Of a stretch of DNA of 28,912 nucleotides, positions 1-6,678 are shown in pieces. Source of the stretch: an uncultured Subdoligranulum sp. (lineage in GTDB: Bacteria > Bacillota > Clostridia > Christensenellales > CAG-314); the NCBI GenBank assembly GCA_902496185.1, contig CABUZX010000015.1, positions 1-28,912 of the forward strand, given 5' to 3'. Position 1 is the stretch's first letter; every line of letters starts with the position of its first letter. Position numbers and translations under genes: made by a program. A model generated the notes under the pieces. The model was not told where the DNA came from, did not search any database, and was given only the letters and a program-made list of their open reading frames with translations.

Positions 1-59
1 AAGAAACTTTCGGAGTCGTTTTGGAGCTAGTGGCCGGATTCGGACCGGCGACCTGCTGA
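1..59. repeat. 59-nt direct repeat, copy 1 (tRNA-Thr 3' end plus terminator)
   Basis: Perfect 59-nt direct repeat of 156-214, offset 155 nt. It begins within the terminator hairpin at the window edge, so the true repeat may extend further left. A 155-nt unit that begins again at base 156 would be compatible with a tandem array cut by the window or contig end. Confidence 0.9.
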
Positions 60-120
60 AGCCGAGCGAACTACGTGAGCGAACGCCACGGAGCAACGCG
101 AAGTATTACGAATCAAGCTG
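22..120 (-). pseudogene. Broken second copy of the tRNA-Thr 3' half
   Basis: Bases 1-59 are identical to 156-214, which hold the terminator stem, the CCA end, acceptor 3' strand, T arm and variable region of the intact tRNA-Thr beside it. At the anticodon arm the match stops: 45 nt of GC-rich sequence (60-104) are inserted, after which the anticodon-arm sequence resumes (105-120) with one extra base. The 5' half (D arm and acceptor 5' strand) is absent, so this copy cannot fold as a tRNA. It could be a tandem-duplication remnant or the end of an element that used the tRNA 3' end as attachment site; no integrase is visible to decide. Confidence 0.75.
60..104. repeat. GC-rich insert with repeated GAGCgAAC units
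   Basis: This 45-nt insert splits the partial tRNA copy. It contains GAGCGAAC twice and a related GAGCAAC at roughly 13-nt spacing, and ends GCGAAGTAT at its junction. It is much richer in G+C than the surroundings. The end resembles the sequence at the right window edge (28891-28912, read on the minus strand). It has no coding capacity. Confidence 0.6.
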
Positions 121-129
121 ATTCGTAAG
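107..129. repeat. Perfect 10-bp inverted repeat built from the anticodon arm
   Basis: TTACGAATCA, three bases AGC, then TGATTCGTAA: a perfect 10-bp palindrome arm. The left arm is the anticodon-arm sequence of tRNA-Thr; the right arm is its inverted copy. It lies between the broken copy and the intact tRNA terminator. Confidence 0.75.
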
Positions 130-140
130 CGCATAACAAT

Positions 141-173
141 AAAAAAACAACTCCGAAGAAACTTTCGGAGTCG
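141..173 (-). terminator. Rho-independent terminator of tRNA-Thr
   Basis: On the minus strand an 8-bp stem ACTCCGAA/TTCGGAGT with a 6-nt loop is followed after two bases by a run of seven T. It starts right after the tRNA CCA end and should close the secG-smpB-tRNA transcript. The stem half is also present in the repeat copy at 1-17. Confidence 0.85.
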
Positions 174-214
174 TTTTGGAGCTAGTGGCCGGATTCGGAC
201 CGGCGACCTGCTGA
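156..214. repeat. 59-nt direct repeat, copy 2
   Basis: Second copy, lying within the intact tRNA-Thr gene and its terminator. Identical to 1-59 at every position; the two diverge at the anticodon arm. Confidence 0.9.
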
Positions 215-252
215 TTACGAATCAGCTGCTCTACCTGCTGAGCCACACTAGC
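177..252 (-). tRNA. tRNA-Thr, anticodon CGU
   Basis: A 76-nt cloverleaf including encoded CCA. The acceptor stem GCTAGTG/CACTAGC pairs fully; the anticodon arm GCTGA-TTCGTAA-TCAGC gives anticodon CGT (reads ACG, threonine); the T arm is GCCGG-TCCGAAT-CCGGC. The discriminator base is U. The gene begins only 25 nt after the smpB stop, with no separate promoter evident, so it is probably co-transcribed with secG and smpB and released by processing. It ends in a strong terminator. Its 3' half is duplicated to the left. Confidence 0.95.
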
Positions 253-277
253 GAATTATTAAATTAAACAAAAGCCA

Positions 278-736
278 CTACAATCTTTTTTTAGCCTCTG
301 CCATTTGACGATCCATATCGCGCAACGCATCCTTTTGAGCAATAGCGCGTTTTTTGTCAAACAGTTGTTTGCCCCTTACCAAGCCAACCTCTACTTTGAC
401 GAGACTGCCCACAAAGTACATTTTAAGCGGTACCATAGTAAAGCCCTTTTCCCTTATTTTGCCGACGAGACGGTTTATTTCCGACCTATGGGCAAGCAAA
501 ACACGGTCACGCATACTGTTTACGTTGCTAAAACTGCCAAAATCGTAATTTTTGATATAGGCGTTTACCAAAACAAGTTGTCCGTCTTTTACGGCGACGT
601 AACTGTCTTTTAAATTTGCTCCGTTGTTGCGAAGCGACTTTACTTCGCAACCGACAAGCCTTATCCCCGTCTCAAAGGTATCTACTACAAAATAATCATG
701 ATATGCTTTTTTGTTTGTAGTAATAACTTTGTTCAT
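278..736 (-). CDS. smpB: SsrA-binding protein SmpB
   Basis: A 152-aa protein of the usual SmpB length. It binds tmRNA and brings it to stalled ribosomes for trans-translation, in the cytoplasm. Family signatures are NKKAYHDYF (8-16), GCEVKSLR and NLKDSYV near the N-terminal third (an OB-fold core), VPLKMYF, and the basic C-terminal tail from KGKQLFDKKRAIAQKDA onward that inserts in the mRNA channel. An AAAGGTG ribosome site precedes the ATG. It lies 27 nt after secG, as in many Firmicutes, though the RNase R gene that often sits between them is absent. The tmRNA gene ssrA, often found just downstream of smpB, is not here; tRNA-Thr takes that place. Confidence 0.96.
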   Translation of the reverse strand: MNKVITTNKKAYHDYFVVDTFETGIRLVGCEVKSLRNNGANLKDSYVAVKDGQLVLVNAYIKNYDFGSFSNVNSMRDRVLLAHRSEINRLVGKIREKGFTMVPLKMYFVGSLVKVEVGLVRGKQLFDKKRAIAQKDALRDMDRQMAEAKKRL

Positions 737-763
737 AAAACACCTTTGAGCGAGAGATTATTG

Positions 764-1039
764 TTATATAAGATAAAAAACAACCGCGCAAACAGCCAAA
801 ACTACAGCTGCCACTATCGTGAGTATCTTTTGAATATGCTCCTTCCTCTTGGCTGTATTTTTGCCGTAAAAACTTTCATTTTCCATCGTTTGACCGCCAA
901 TTGCGCCCAAACCTTCGGAATTATCTTTTTGTTGCATAACTATGACAATAAGATACACTGCGGAAATCAACATCAAAGCCATCAATGCGATTCTGACGAC
1001 CAATACGACGGTTGCAGCATCAAGTAATAATGAAATCAC
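764..1039 (-). CDS. secG: Preprotein translocase subunit SecG
   Basis: A 91-aa membrane protein with two hydrophobic segments (about 8-36 and 70-90) linked by a loop with QQKDNSEGLGAIGGQ, the SecG signature of a glycine-rich stretch after a Q-K pair. It is a helper subunit of the SecYEG channel in the cytoplasmic membrane. Start choice: the codon is GTG at 1039, supported by an AGGAGGAG ribosome site about 5 nt upstream. A TTGCAT-17-TATACT promoter sits just before it. The loop continues MENESFYGKN, a variant of the usual segment; function is still expected to be normal. Confidence 0.92.
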   Translation of the reverse strand: MISLLLDAATVVLVVRIALMALMLISAVYLIVIVMQQKDNSEGLGAIGGQTMENESFYGKNTAKRKEHIQKILTIVAAVVLAVCAVVFYLI

Positions 1040-1065
1040 AGGCTCTCCTCCTATTTAGCCAAAGT

Positions 1066-1094
1066 AGTATATCACATAAATCATAATAATGCAA
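1066..1094 (-). promoter_or_regulatory. SigA-type promoter of secG-smpB-tRNA-Thr
   Basis: On the minus strand, TTGCAT, a 17-nt spacer, then TATACT. It lies between the gpmI stop and the secG ribosome site, with about 27 nt between the -10 box and the start codon. Position and spacing fit a housekeeping promoter that separates this transcript from the glycolytic genes. Confidence 0.7.
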
Positions 1095-1110
1095 GCATTT
1101 TTTTCAATTT

Positions 1111-2658
1111 TTAATTATTAGTTGCTATTAAAAGGTTTTTTCCCGTCATTTCATCAGGTACTGGCAACTCCATACAGTTCAAAAGCGTAGGAGCTATGTC
1201 GCTGAGTTTACCGTCACTCGACAAAGTAAAATTCTTTTTGTTGCTGTTTACAAAAATCAAAGCCACTTGGTTTGAAGTATGCGCAGAGTGGATACCGCCG
1301 TCTTCTTCCAACATTTTTTCGGCGTTTCCGTGGTCGGCAGTAACAAAAACGTTTCCACCTGAAGAGGTAATAAATTCAACCAACCTTTTGACGCACTCGT
1401 CTACCGCGCGAACTGCCCGTTGCGCCGAGTCAAAAACACCAGTATGCCCAACCATATCACAATTTGCATAGTTTAAAACCATTAAATCGTAATCCTTGTT
1501 TTTTAGCATTTCTATTGCTTTGTCCGTTACTTCGTAAGCGCTCATCTCAGGTTTAAGGTCATAAGTCGCAACCTTGGGGCTGTCAACAAGTACTCTGTCT
1601 TCGCCTTTAAAAGGATGCTCTTCGCCACCGTTAAAAAAGAAAGTTACGTGAGCGTATTTTTCCGTTTCGGCAATACGCAATTGCTTTTTGCCCAAAGTTG
1701 ACAAATAATATCCCAAAGTATTTTTCGGTTTGTGCGGTTCAAAGGCAATACCGACGTCTTTAAAACTGTCGTCATACTCCGTCATACATACCCAATTTAC
1801 GTTGCGTTCTTTTTGACTAACGTCAAAGCCTGTAAAATCTTTTTGCGTAAAAGCTCTCGTCAATTCTCTTGCGCGGTCGCTCCTAAAGTTGAAAAACACT
1901 ACGCCGTCATTATCCTTTATTGTGGCAACGGGTTTTTGATTTTCTGTCAAAACAGTGGGCAAAACAAATTCGTCGGAAATACCTTTGGCATAACTGTTTT
2001 TGATTGCTTGACTCAAATCCGTCACCTGCTCCCCTACGCCCAAAGCCAACATATCATAAGCTTTTTCGACGCGCTCCCACCTGTTATCTCTATCCATAGC
2101 GTAATATCTGCCTATTACGCTTGCAATTTTACCGTAATTAAGGTTGGATAAAAATTTTTCAAGTTGTCCGATATATTCCAACGCGCTCTTTGGAGCAACG
2201 TCTCTACCGTCTAAAAAACAATGGATATAAACGTTAGGACAATTTTGAAGTTTAAAAAATTTAACCAACGCAAAAAGATGTTCCATAGTGCTATGGACAC
2301 CTCCGTCACTCAAAAGCCCCAAAAGATGCACGTCTCCGCCTTTTGCAATAGTGTCTTTGCTTAGTTTCAACAATGCAGTATTGTCAAAAAAACTCCCGTC
2401 TTCGATTGCGTTGGATATTCTCGGCAATTCCTGAAAAATCACTCTGCCTGCGCCCATATTGACGTGCCCTACTTCGCTGTTACCCATTTGCCCGTCAGGC
2501 AAACCAACGGCGGTACCGCTACATTGCAAACGCACGCACGGAAAATCCCTTTGCAAGGAATCAATATATGGAGAGTTGCCCAAAATGGCGTTTCCTTCCT
2601 TTTTGTCAGTCAATCCGTATCCGTCAAGTATAATTAATGCTGTAAAATTTTTTTTCAT
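1111..2658 (-). CDS. gpmI: 2,3-bisphosphoglycerate-independent phosphoglycerate mutase
   Basis: A 515-aa cytoplasmic, Mn-dependent enzyme interconverting 3- and 2-phosphoglycerate. Full length for the family. Visible landmarks: the metal-binding LDGYGL (D12), the phosphoserine site MGNSEVGHVNMGAGR with nucleophile S61, the insert domain with HCFLDGRDVAPKSA, and the C-terminal metal site TADHGNAEKM with a later HSAHT. It is third in the pgk-tpiA-gpmI operon, 11 nt after tpiA. There is no recognisable Shine-Dalgarno sequence in the AT-rich gap before its ATG, so initiation may depend on coupling to tpiA. Confidence 0.97.
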   Translation of the reverse strand: MKKNFTALIILDGYGLTDKKEGNAILGNSPYIDSLQRDFPCVRLQCSGTAVGLPDGQMGNSEVGHVNMGAGRVIFQELPRISNAIEDGSFFDNTALLKLSKDTIAKGGDVHLLGLLSDGGVHSTMEHLFALVKFFKLQNCPNVYIHCFLDGRDVAPKSALEYIGQLEKFLSNLNYGKIASVIGRYYAMDRDNRWERVEKAYDMLALGVGEQVTDLSQAIKNSYAKGISDEFVLPTVLTENQKPVATIKDNDGVVFFNFRSDRARELTRAFTQKDFTGFDVSQKERNVNWVCMTEYDDSFKDVGIAFEPHKPKNTLGYYLSTLGKKQLRIAETEKYAHVTFFFNGGEEHPFKGEDRVLVDSPKVATYDLKPEMSAYEVTDKAIEMLKNKDYDLMVLNYANCDMVGHTGVFDSAQRAVRAVDECVKRLVEFITSSGGNVFVTADHGNAEKMLEEDGGIHSAHTSNQVALIFVNSNKKNFTLSSDGKLSDIAPTLLNCMELPVPDEMTGKNLLIATNN

Positions 2659-2669
2659 AAATTTAATTA

Positions 2670-3422
2670 TCAGTTAATTGCGTTTACTATTTTTGCAAAT
2701 TTTTCGGCAACAAGACTTGCTCCTCCAATCAATCCACCGTCAATGTCGGGCATAGACAAAAGGTCGCGCGCATTGTTTTCGTTCATACTGCCACCGTACA
2801 AAAAGTACATTTCTTGGGCAATTTTTTTGCCAAAAAGTTGCTCGATTTTTTTACGCGCAAAACAAATTGTTTCTTGCGCTTGTTGCACCGTAGCAGTAAC
2901 CCCCGTACCTATCGCCCAAATAGGCTCGTAAGCTATCACTACCTTGCTTGCTTGATCTAAAGAAAGCCCCGCAAGACCTTCTTCAATTTGAGTTGCCAAA
3001 AAGTCCTCGGTTTGACCGTTTTTACGTTGTTCAAGACTCTCCCCAATGCATACAATTGGAGTAAATCCGTCGTTTAAAGCCGTCAAAAGCCTCAGGTTGA
3101 CCGTTTTGTTTGTCTCGCCAAAATATTCACGACGCTCACTGTGCCCTATAATAACACATTTTACGTTTTTTTCCGACAACATTTTTGACGAAATTTCTCC
3201 TGTAAAAGCGCCCTTTTGCGCCCAATGTATATTTTGCGCTCCCAACAAAATATTGGTGTTTAAAAGCATCTTTTTTGCTATGCACAAATCGGTAAAAGGC
3301 ACGCATACCGCAACGGTATTTTTCGTATCCTTTACCAAAGGAATAAGTTGCGTCAACAAGGCCTCCGTATCGACTGAAGTATTGTTCATCTTCCAGTTTC
3401 CTGCGATAAATTTATTTTTCAT
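2670..3422 (-). CDS. tpiA: Triosephosphate isomerase
   Basis: A 250-aa TIM barrel interconverting dihydroxyacetone phosphate and glyceraldehyde 3-phosphate. Active-site residues are all present: K11 in GNWKMN, the electrophile H94 in IIGHSERREYFGE, and the catalytic base E166 in AYEPIWAIGTG; the phosphate-gripping loop follows, and YGGS and GLIGGASL near the C terminus fit. The reading frame stays open to an ATG at 3440, but the ATG at 3422 is preferred because AGGTGA lies 5 nt before it and the protein then begins MKNKFIAGNWKMN, as the family does. It follows pgk by 23 nt. Confidence 0.97.
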   Translation of the reverse strand: MKNKFIAGNWKMNNTSVDTEALLTQLIPLVKDTKNTVAVCVPFTDLCIAKKMLLNTNILLGAQNIHWAQKGAFTGEISSKMLSEKNVKCVIIGHSERREYFGETNKTVNLRLLTALNDGFTPIVCIGESLEQRKNGQTEDFLATQIEEGLAGLSLDQASKVVIAYEPIWAIGTGVTATVQQAQETICFARKKIEQLFGKKIAQEMYFLYGGSMNENNARDLLSMPDIDGGLIGGASLVAEKFAKIVNAIN

Positions 3423-3445
3423 TTTTTCACCTACAAACATAAAAT

Positions 3446-4633
3446 TTAAAGATTGTCAAGACAATCAATACCCGGCAAAATTTTGCCTTCGAGATATTCT
3501 AAACACGCTCCGCCACCCGTAGATACATGCGTTACTTTTTGAGCAAATCCGAGTTGCGTTACAGCAGCGGCGCTGTCTCCTCCGCCGACTATACTTGTGC
3601 AATAAGAGTTTTCGGCAATTGCTTTTGCAATTTGCTTAGTACCCGAGGCAAAATTAGGCATTTCAAATACGCCCATAGGTCCGTTCCACACTACGGTTTT
3701 TGCGTTTTTGATATATTGACTAAAAAGTTCTACTGTTTTGGGACCTATATCCATACCCATCATATCGGAAGGAATTTTGGTGCTGTCCACCACTTTTGCG
3801 GGCGAATCGTTGTCAAATCTCTCAGCAACTACGTTTTGTACCGGCAAAACCAAATCAACGTTTTTTTCTTTTGCTTCTTGCAAAAGTTGCCTTGCAAGTT
3901 CAATACTGCCGTCCTCGCAAAGCGAAGTACCGATTTCGTACCCTTGAGCCTTAAAGAAGGTATAAGCCATACCGCCACCTACCAAAATGCTGTCGGCTTT
4001 ATTGATTAGATTTTTTATGACGCCTATTTTATCACTAACCTTTGCTCCGCCCAAAACGGCAACGAAAGGTCTATCGGGATTTGTCAAAGCTTTGTCTAAT
4101 ACGTCCAATTCCTTTTTAATCAAAAATCCGCTAACGCTGTCCCCCACAAAAGACGCAACGCCCGTCGTACTTGCATGAGCGCGGTGAGCCGTACCAAAAG
4201 CGTCGTTTACGTACACGTCGCACAATCTTGCAAGTTTTTTGCAAAATTCGGGGTCGTTTGCTTCTTCTTCCTTATAAAAACGTGTGTTTTCCAACAAAAG
4301 CACGTCTCCTTCATTGAGTTGCGCTACGGCTTGTTCAACCTTTTCGCCCACAACGTCATCTACGAAAGCCACTTTTTTTCCAAGCAATTCGCTCAATGCG
4401 TCACAAACGGGCGCAAGAGTGTATTTTGCGTTAAATTGTCCCTTTGGTCTACCCAAGTGACTGCACAAAATAACCTTTGCCCCACAAGAGATCAAATACT
4501 CAATCGTAGGAAGAGCTCCAACTATACGGGTATCGTCGGTTACTTTACCCTGCGCGTCCTGCGGAACGTTAAAGTCAACACGGACCAAACATCTTTTGCC
4601 CTTTACACAAATATCACGAATACTTTTTTTCAT
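3446..4633 (-). CDS. pgk: Phosphoglycerate kinase
   Basis: A 395-aa monomeric kinase that makes ATP from 1,3-bisphosphoglycerate. Typical family length. N-domain signatures: RVDFNVP (18-24), SHLGRPKG (58-65), and VYVNDAFGTAHRAHAST; C-domain signatures: LGGAKVSDKI, VVWNGPMGVFE and the nucleotide-loop GGGDSAAAV followed by STGGGACLEYLEG. It is the first gene of pgk-tpiA-gpmI, with an AGAGGT ribosome site and a near-consensus promoter directly upstream. The usual partner gap (glyceraldehyde-3-phosphate dehydrogenase) is not in the window. Confidence 0.98.
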   Translation of the reverse strand: MKKSIRDICVKGKRCLVRVDFNVPQDAQGKVTDDTRIVGALPTIEYLISCGAKVILCSHLGRPKGQFNAKYTLAPVCDALSELLGKKVAFVDDVVGEKVEQAVAQLNEGDVLLLENTRFYKEEEANDPEFCKKLARLCDVYVNDAFGTAHRAHASTTGVASFVGDSVSGFLIKKELDVLDKALTNPDRPFVAVLGGAKVSDKIGVIKNLINKADSILVGGGMAYTFFKAQGYEIGTSLCEDGSIELARQLLQEAKEKNVDLVLPVQNVVAERFDNDSPAKVVDSTKIPSDMMGMDIGPKTVELFSQYIKNAKTVVWNGPMGVFEMPNFASGTKQIAKAIAENSYCTSIVGGGDSAAAVTQLGFAQKVTHVSTGGGACLEYLEGKILPGIDCLDNL

Positions 4634-4659
4634 AACGTACCTCTATTGATTTTTTTAAT

Positions 4660-4688
4660 ATTTTAACTTTTACGGCATAGATTGTCAA
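4660..4688 (-). promoter_or_regulatory. SigA-type promoter of pgk-tpiA-gpmI
   Basis: TTGACA, a 17-nt spacer, then TAAAAT on the minus strand; the -10 box ends 27 nt before the pgk start. A perfect -35 box and ideal spacing predict strong constitutive expression, as expected for a glycolytic operon. Confidence 0.85.
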
Positions 4689-4718
4689 ACAAAAAATGCA
4701 CGTAAGTTTTTGTTTTGT

Positions 4719-5648
4719 TTAAAAGTTTTGCAATTGCCAAAATTTTTCCGTCGCCAGCAAAATTTCTTCCGTCGTTTTTAGTTGCATAATCTCCACCACG
4801 AGTTGCTTTGCGCCACGTTTGCCCTTTGTATAGTTGACTATATGCTTTTTTATTTCGTTTGCAACCACTCTGTCTGGATAAACTTTTTGCAAGACGGAGA
4901 CGTGTTCTTTAAGGTCGTTAGGCATATCAAATTGGTACGGTTGCCCTTTAATTTCAGCAAAAACGTAAGGCTTGCCGATAGCGCCTCTACCTATACTTAC
5001 GCCGTAACAACCCGTCTGGTTAAAAACCTCGTCGCAACTTTTTTTATCTTTTACGTCTCCGTTTGCAAACACGGGAATATTCACTGCTTTTACAACGTCA
5101 GCAATAACCCTCCAATCAGCAACGCCGGAAAACTGCATATTGCTCGTCCGTGCGTGCACCGTCAAAAAATCCGCGCCTGCGTCACAACACGCCTTTGCAA
5201 AATCAACTGCCGTGTTTTTGTTTCCAAAGCCCTTGCGAAATTTTACTGATACGATTTTGTCGGTGTTTTTTTTAATACTTTTTATTATTTCCGTAGCAAG
5301 CTTTGGATTTTCCATCAAAGCGCAACCCTCTCCGTTGCCTATTATTTTTCGCTGAGGACAGCCCATATTTACGTCTATAATATCAAAAGGCAAAACCAAT
5401 TCGTGACGAACGGCCTCGGCAAAAACGTCGGGGTCGTGCCCAAAAAACTGTATGCTCTTTGCGCCCGACTCGTCAAAAAATAACAATGCTGAAGTATTAG
5501 GATTTTTAAGCGTAAGAGCTTTTGCCGACACCATCTCCGTAACGGTCAATTCACATCCGTATTTTTTTGCAAGTCGCCTAAACCCTGCGTCAGTATACCC
5601 TGCAAGGGGTGCAAGCACGTATTTAGGCAAAGTTTTTAAGTCAACCAC
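4719..5648 (-). CDS. dus: tRNA-dihydrouridine synthase (DusB-like)
   Basis: A 309-aa FMN-dependent enzyme that reduces specific uridines of the tRNA D loop (or other sites) to dihydrouridine. The N-terminal TIM barrel shows LAPLAGYTDAGFRRL, TEMVSAKAL, the catalytic VNMGCPQRKI (C97), SVKFRKGF, TVHARTSNM, NGDV and IGRGAIGKPY, which together bind FMN. The frame is open to an ATG at 5678, but the GTG at 5648 is preferred: it has AGGAGG 9 nt upstream and overlaps the mazG stop by 8 nt (GTGGTTGA), a translational coupling arrangement. Which uridine is modified cannot be told from sequence alone. Confidence 0.93.
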   Translation of the reverse strand: MVDLKTLPKYVLAPLAGYTDAGFRRLAKKYGCELTVTEMVSAKALTLKNPNTSALLFFDESGAKSIQFFGHDPDVFAEAVRHELVLPFDIIDVNMGCPQRKIIGNGEGCALMENPKLATEIIKSIKKNTDKIVSVKFRKGFGNKNTAVDFAKACCDAGADFLTVHARTSNMQFSGVADWRVIADVVKAVNIPVFANGDVKDKKSCDEVFNQTGCYGVSIGRGAIGKPYVFAEIKGQPYQFDMPNDLKEHVSVLQKVYPDRVVANEIKKHIVNYTKGKRGAKQLVVEIMQLKTTEEILLATEKFWQLQNF

Positions 5649-6678
5649 CTTGCTTTGCCTCCTGCCACAACTTGTCAAGATATTCCGCCGAACAATCTAA
5701 AAACTTTTTGTTTTGCTTTAAAAGAAGTTCCTCCACCTTTTTAAAACGCAAAATAAATTTACTCGTAGCTTTTAACAAAGCAACTTCGGCTGATACGTCT
5801 AAAAACCTGCAAAGATTTGCGACAGAAAACAGCAAATCACCGATTTCCTCTTCGATTTCCGCCCTGTCGTTTTTGCCAACAGCCTGCAAAACTTCGCTTA
5901 TTTCTTCAAGACACTTTATCACTACGCCGTCGGCATTTTGCCAATCAAATCCCGCCTTAGAAGCGCGTTTGCCAACTTTTTGAGCGCGCATAAGAGCAGG
6001 CATACCCTGCGGTACGTCCGTTAGATTTTGACTATAAGTAGTAAACTTTTTTTCCTTTTGCTTGTTTGCTTCCCACACGTTTAGGGCGTCACCGTCGTCT
6101 TGGGCGCTGTCTTGTCCAAAAATATGCGTATGACGCGTAATAAGTTTTGTACATAATCCGTCAAACACGTCACCAAAATCAAACGCCCCTTTGTCTTTTT
6201 CCATCAAACAAACGAAAATAGATTGCAAAAAAAGGTCGCCCACTTCTTCCGTCATTTTGGGAGTACTTTCGAGGTCTATTGCGTCTACCAACTCGTACGC
6301 TTCTTCTATTATATTAGTTCTTATCGAAACAGACGTCTGAGCCCTATCCCACGGACAACCGTTTGGACTACGCAAATATGACAAAATTTCCACCGCGTCG
6401 TGGTAAGAAAAACGTCGCTTGTTTAAAAAACTTTGTTTTTGTAAAAACACGCACGAACAGTCCGGCAAATTGCTCAGAGCGCTTTTTTGCCAGACTTGGT
6501 TAACTAAATAAAATATTTCCGTTTCCGGCAAAAAACAATCAAGCAATTTTTGTTTTGCGCCGTCGCAAAAATCCGTTATTAAAATATCGTACGGCAAAAG
6601 AATAAGCTCGGTTTCAAGAGTTTTGCCGTTTGCCGTAAAAAAACTTTTGGTCTCAATCGGAAGTAATGGAATTTGCAT
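5641..6678 (-). CDS. mazG: MazG-family nucleoside triphosphate pyrophosphohydrolase with N-terminal extension
   Basis: A 345-aa protein with the two helical MazG domains of house-cleaning NTP pyrophosphatases. Domain 1 runs from about 90 with SPNGCPWDRAQT (104-115), EEAYEL and EEVGDLF, the acidic Mg-binding pairs; domain 2, about 230-340, has LEEISEVLQAV and EEIGDLLFSVANL. Stand-alone MazG is about 260 aa, so the first 85 residues are an extra segment; in Bacillus YabN a methylase domain sits in front of MazG, but this piece is far too short for that and I do not recognise it. The start overlaps the flippase end by 26 nt and has a GAGG ribosome site. Confidence 0.92.
   Translation of the reverse strand: MQIPLLPIETKSFFTANGKTLETELILLPYDILITDFCDGAKQKLLDCFLPETEIFYLVNQVWQKSALSNLPDCSCVFLQKQSFLNKRRFSYHDAVEILSYLRSPNGCPWDRAQTSVSIRTNIIEEAYELVDAIDLESTPKMTEEVGDLFLQSIFVCLMEKDKGAFDFGDVFDGLCTKLITRHTHIFGQDSAQDDGDALNVWEANKQKEKKFTTYSQNLTDVPQGMPALMRAQKVGKRASKAGFDWQNADGVVIKCLEEISEVLQAVGKNDRAEIEEEIGDLLFSVANLCRFLDVSAEVALLKATSKFILRFKKVEELLLKQNKKFLDCSAEYLDKLWQEAKQGG

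Noticed and set aside
305..613. Plus-strand open frame opposite smpB
   Set aside because: Antisense shadow of a strongly conserved gene; no ribosome site and no recognisable protein.
1732..2151. Plus-strand open frame of 139 codons opposite gpmI
   Set aside because: Lies wholly within gpmI on the other strand and has no domain or start signal.
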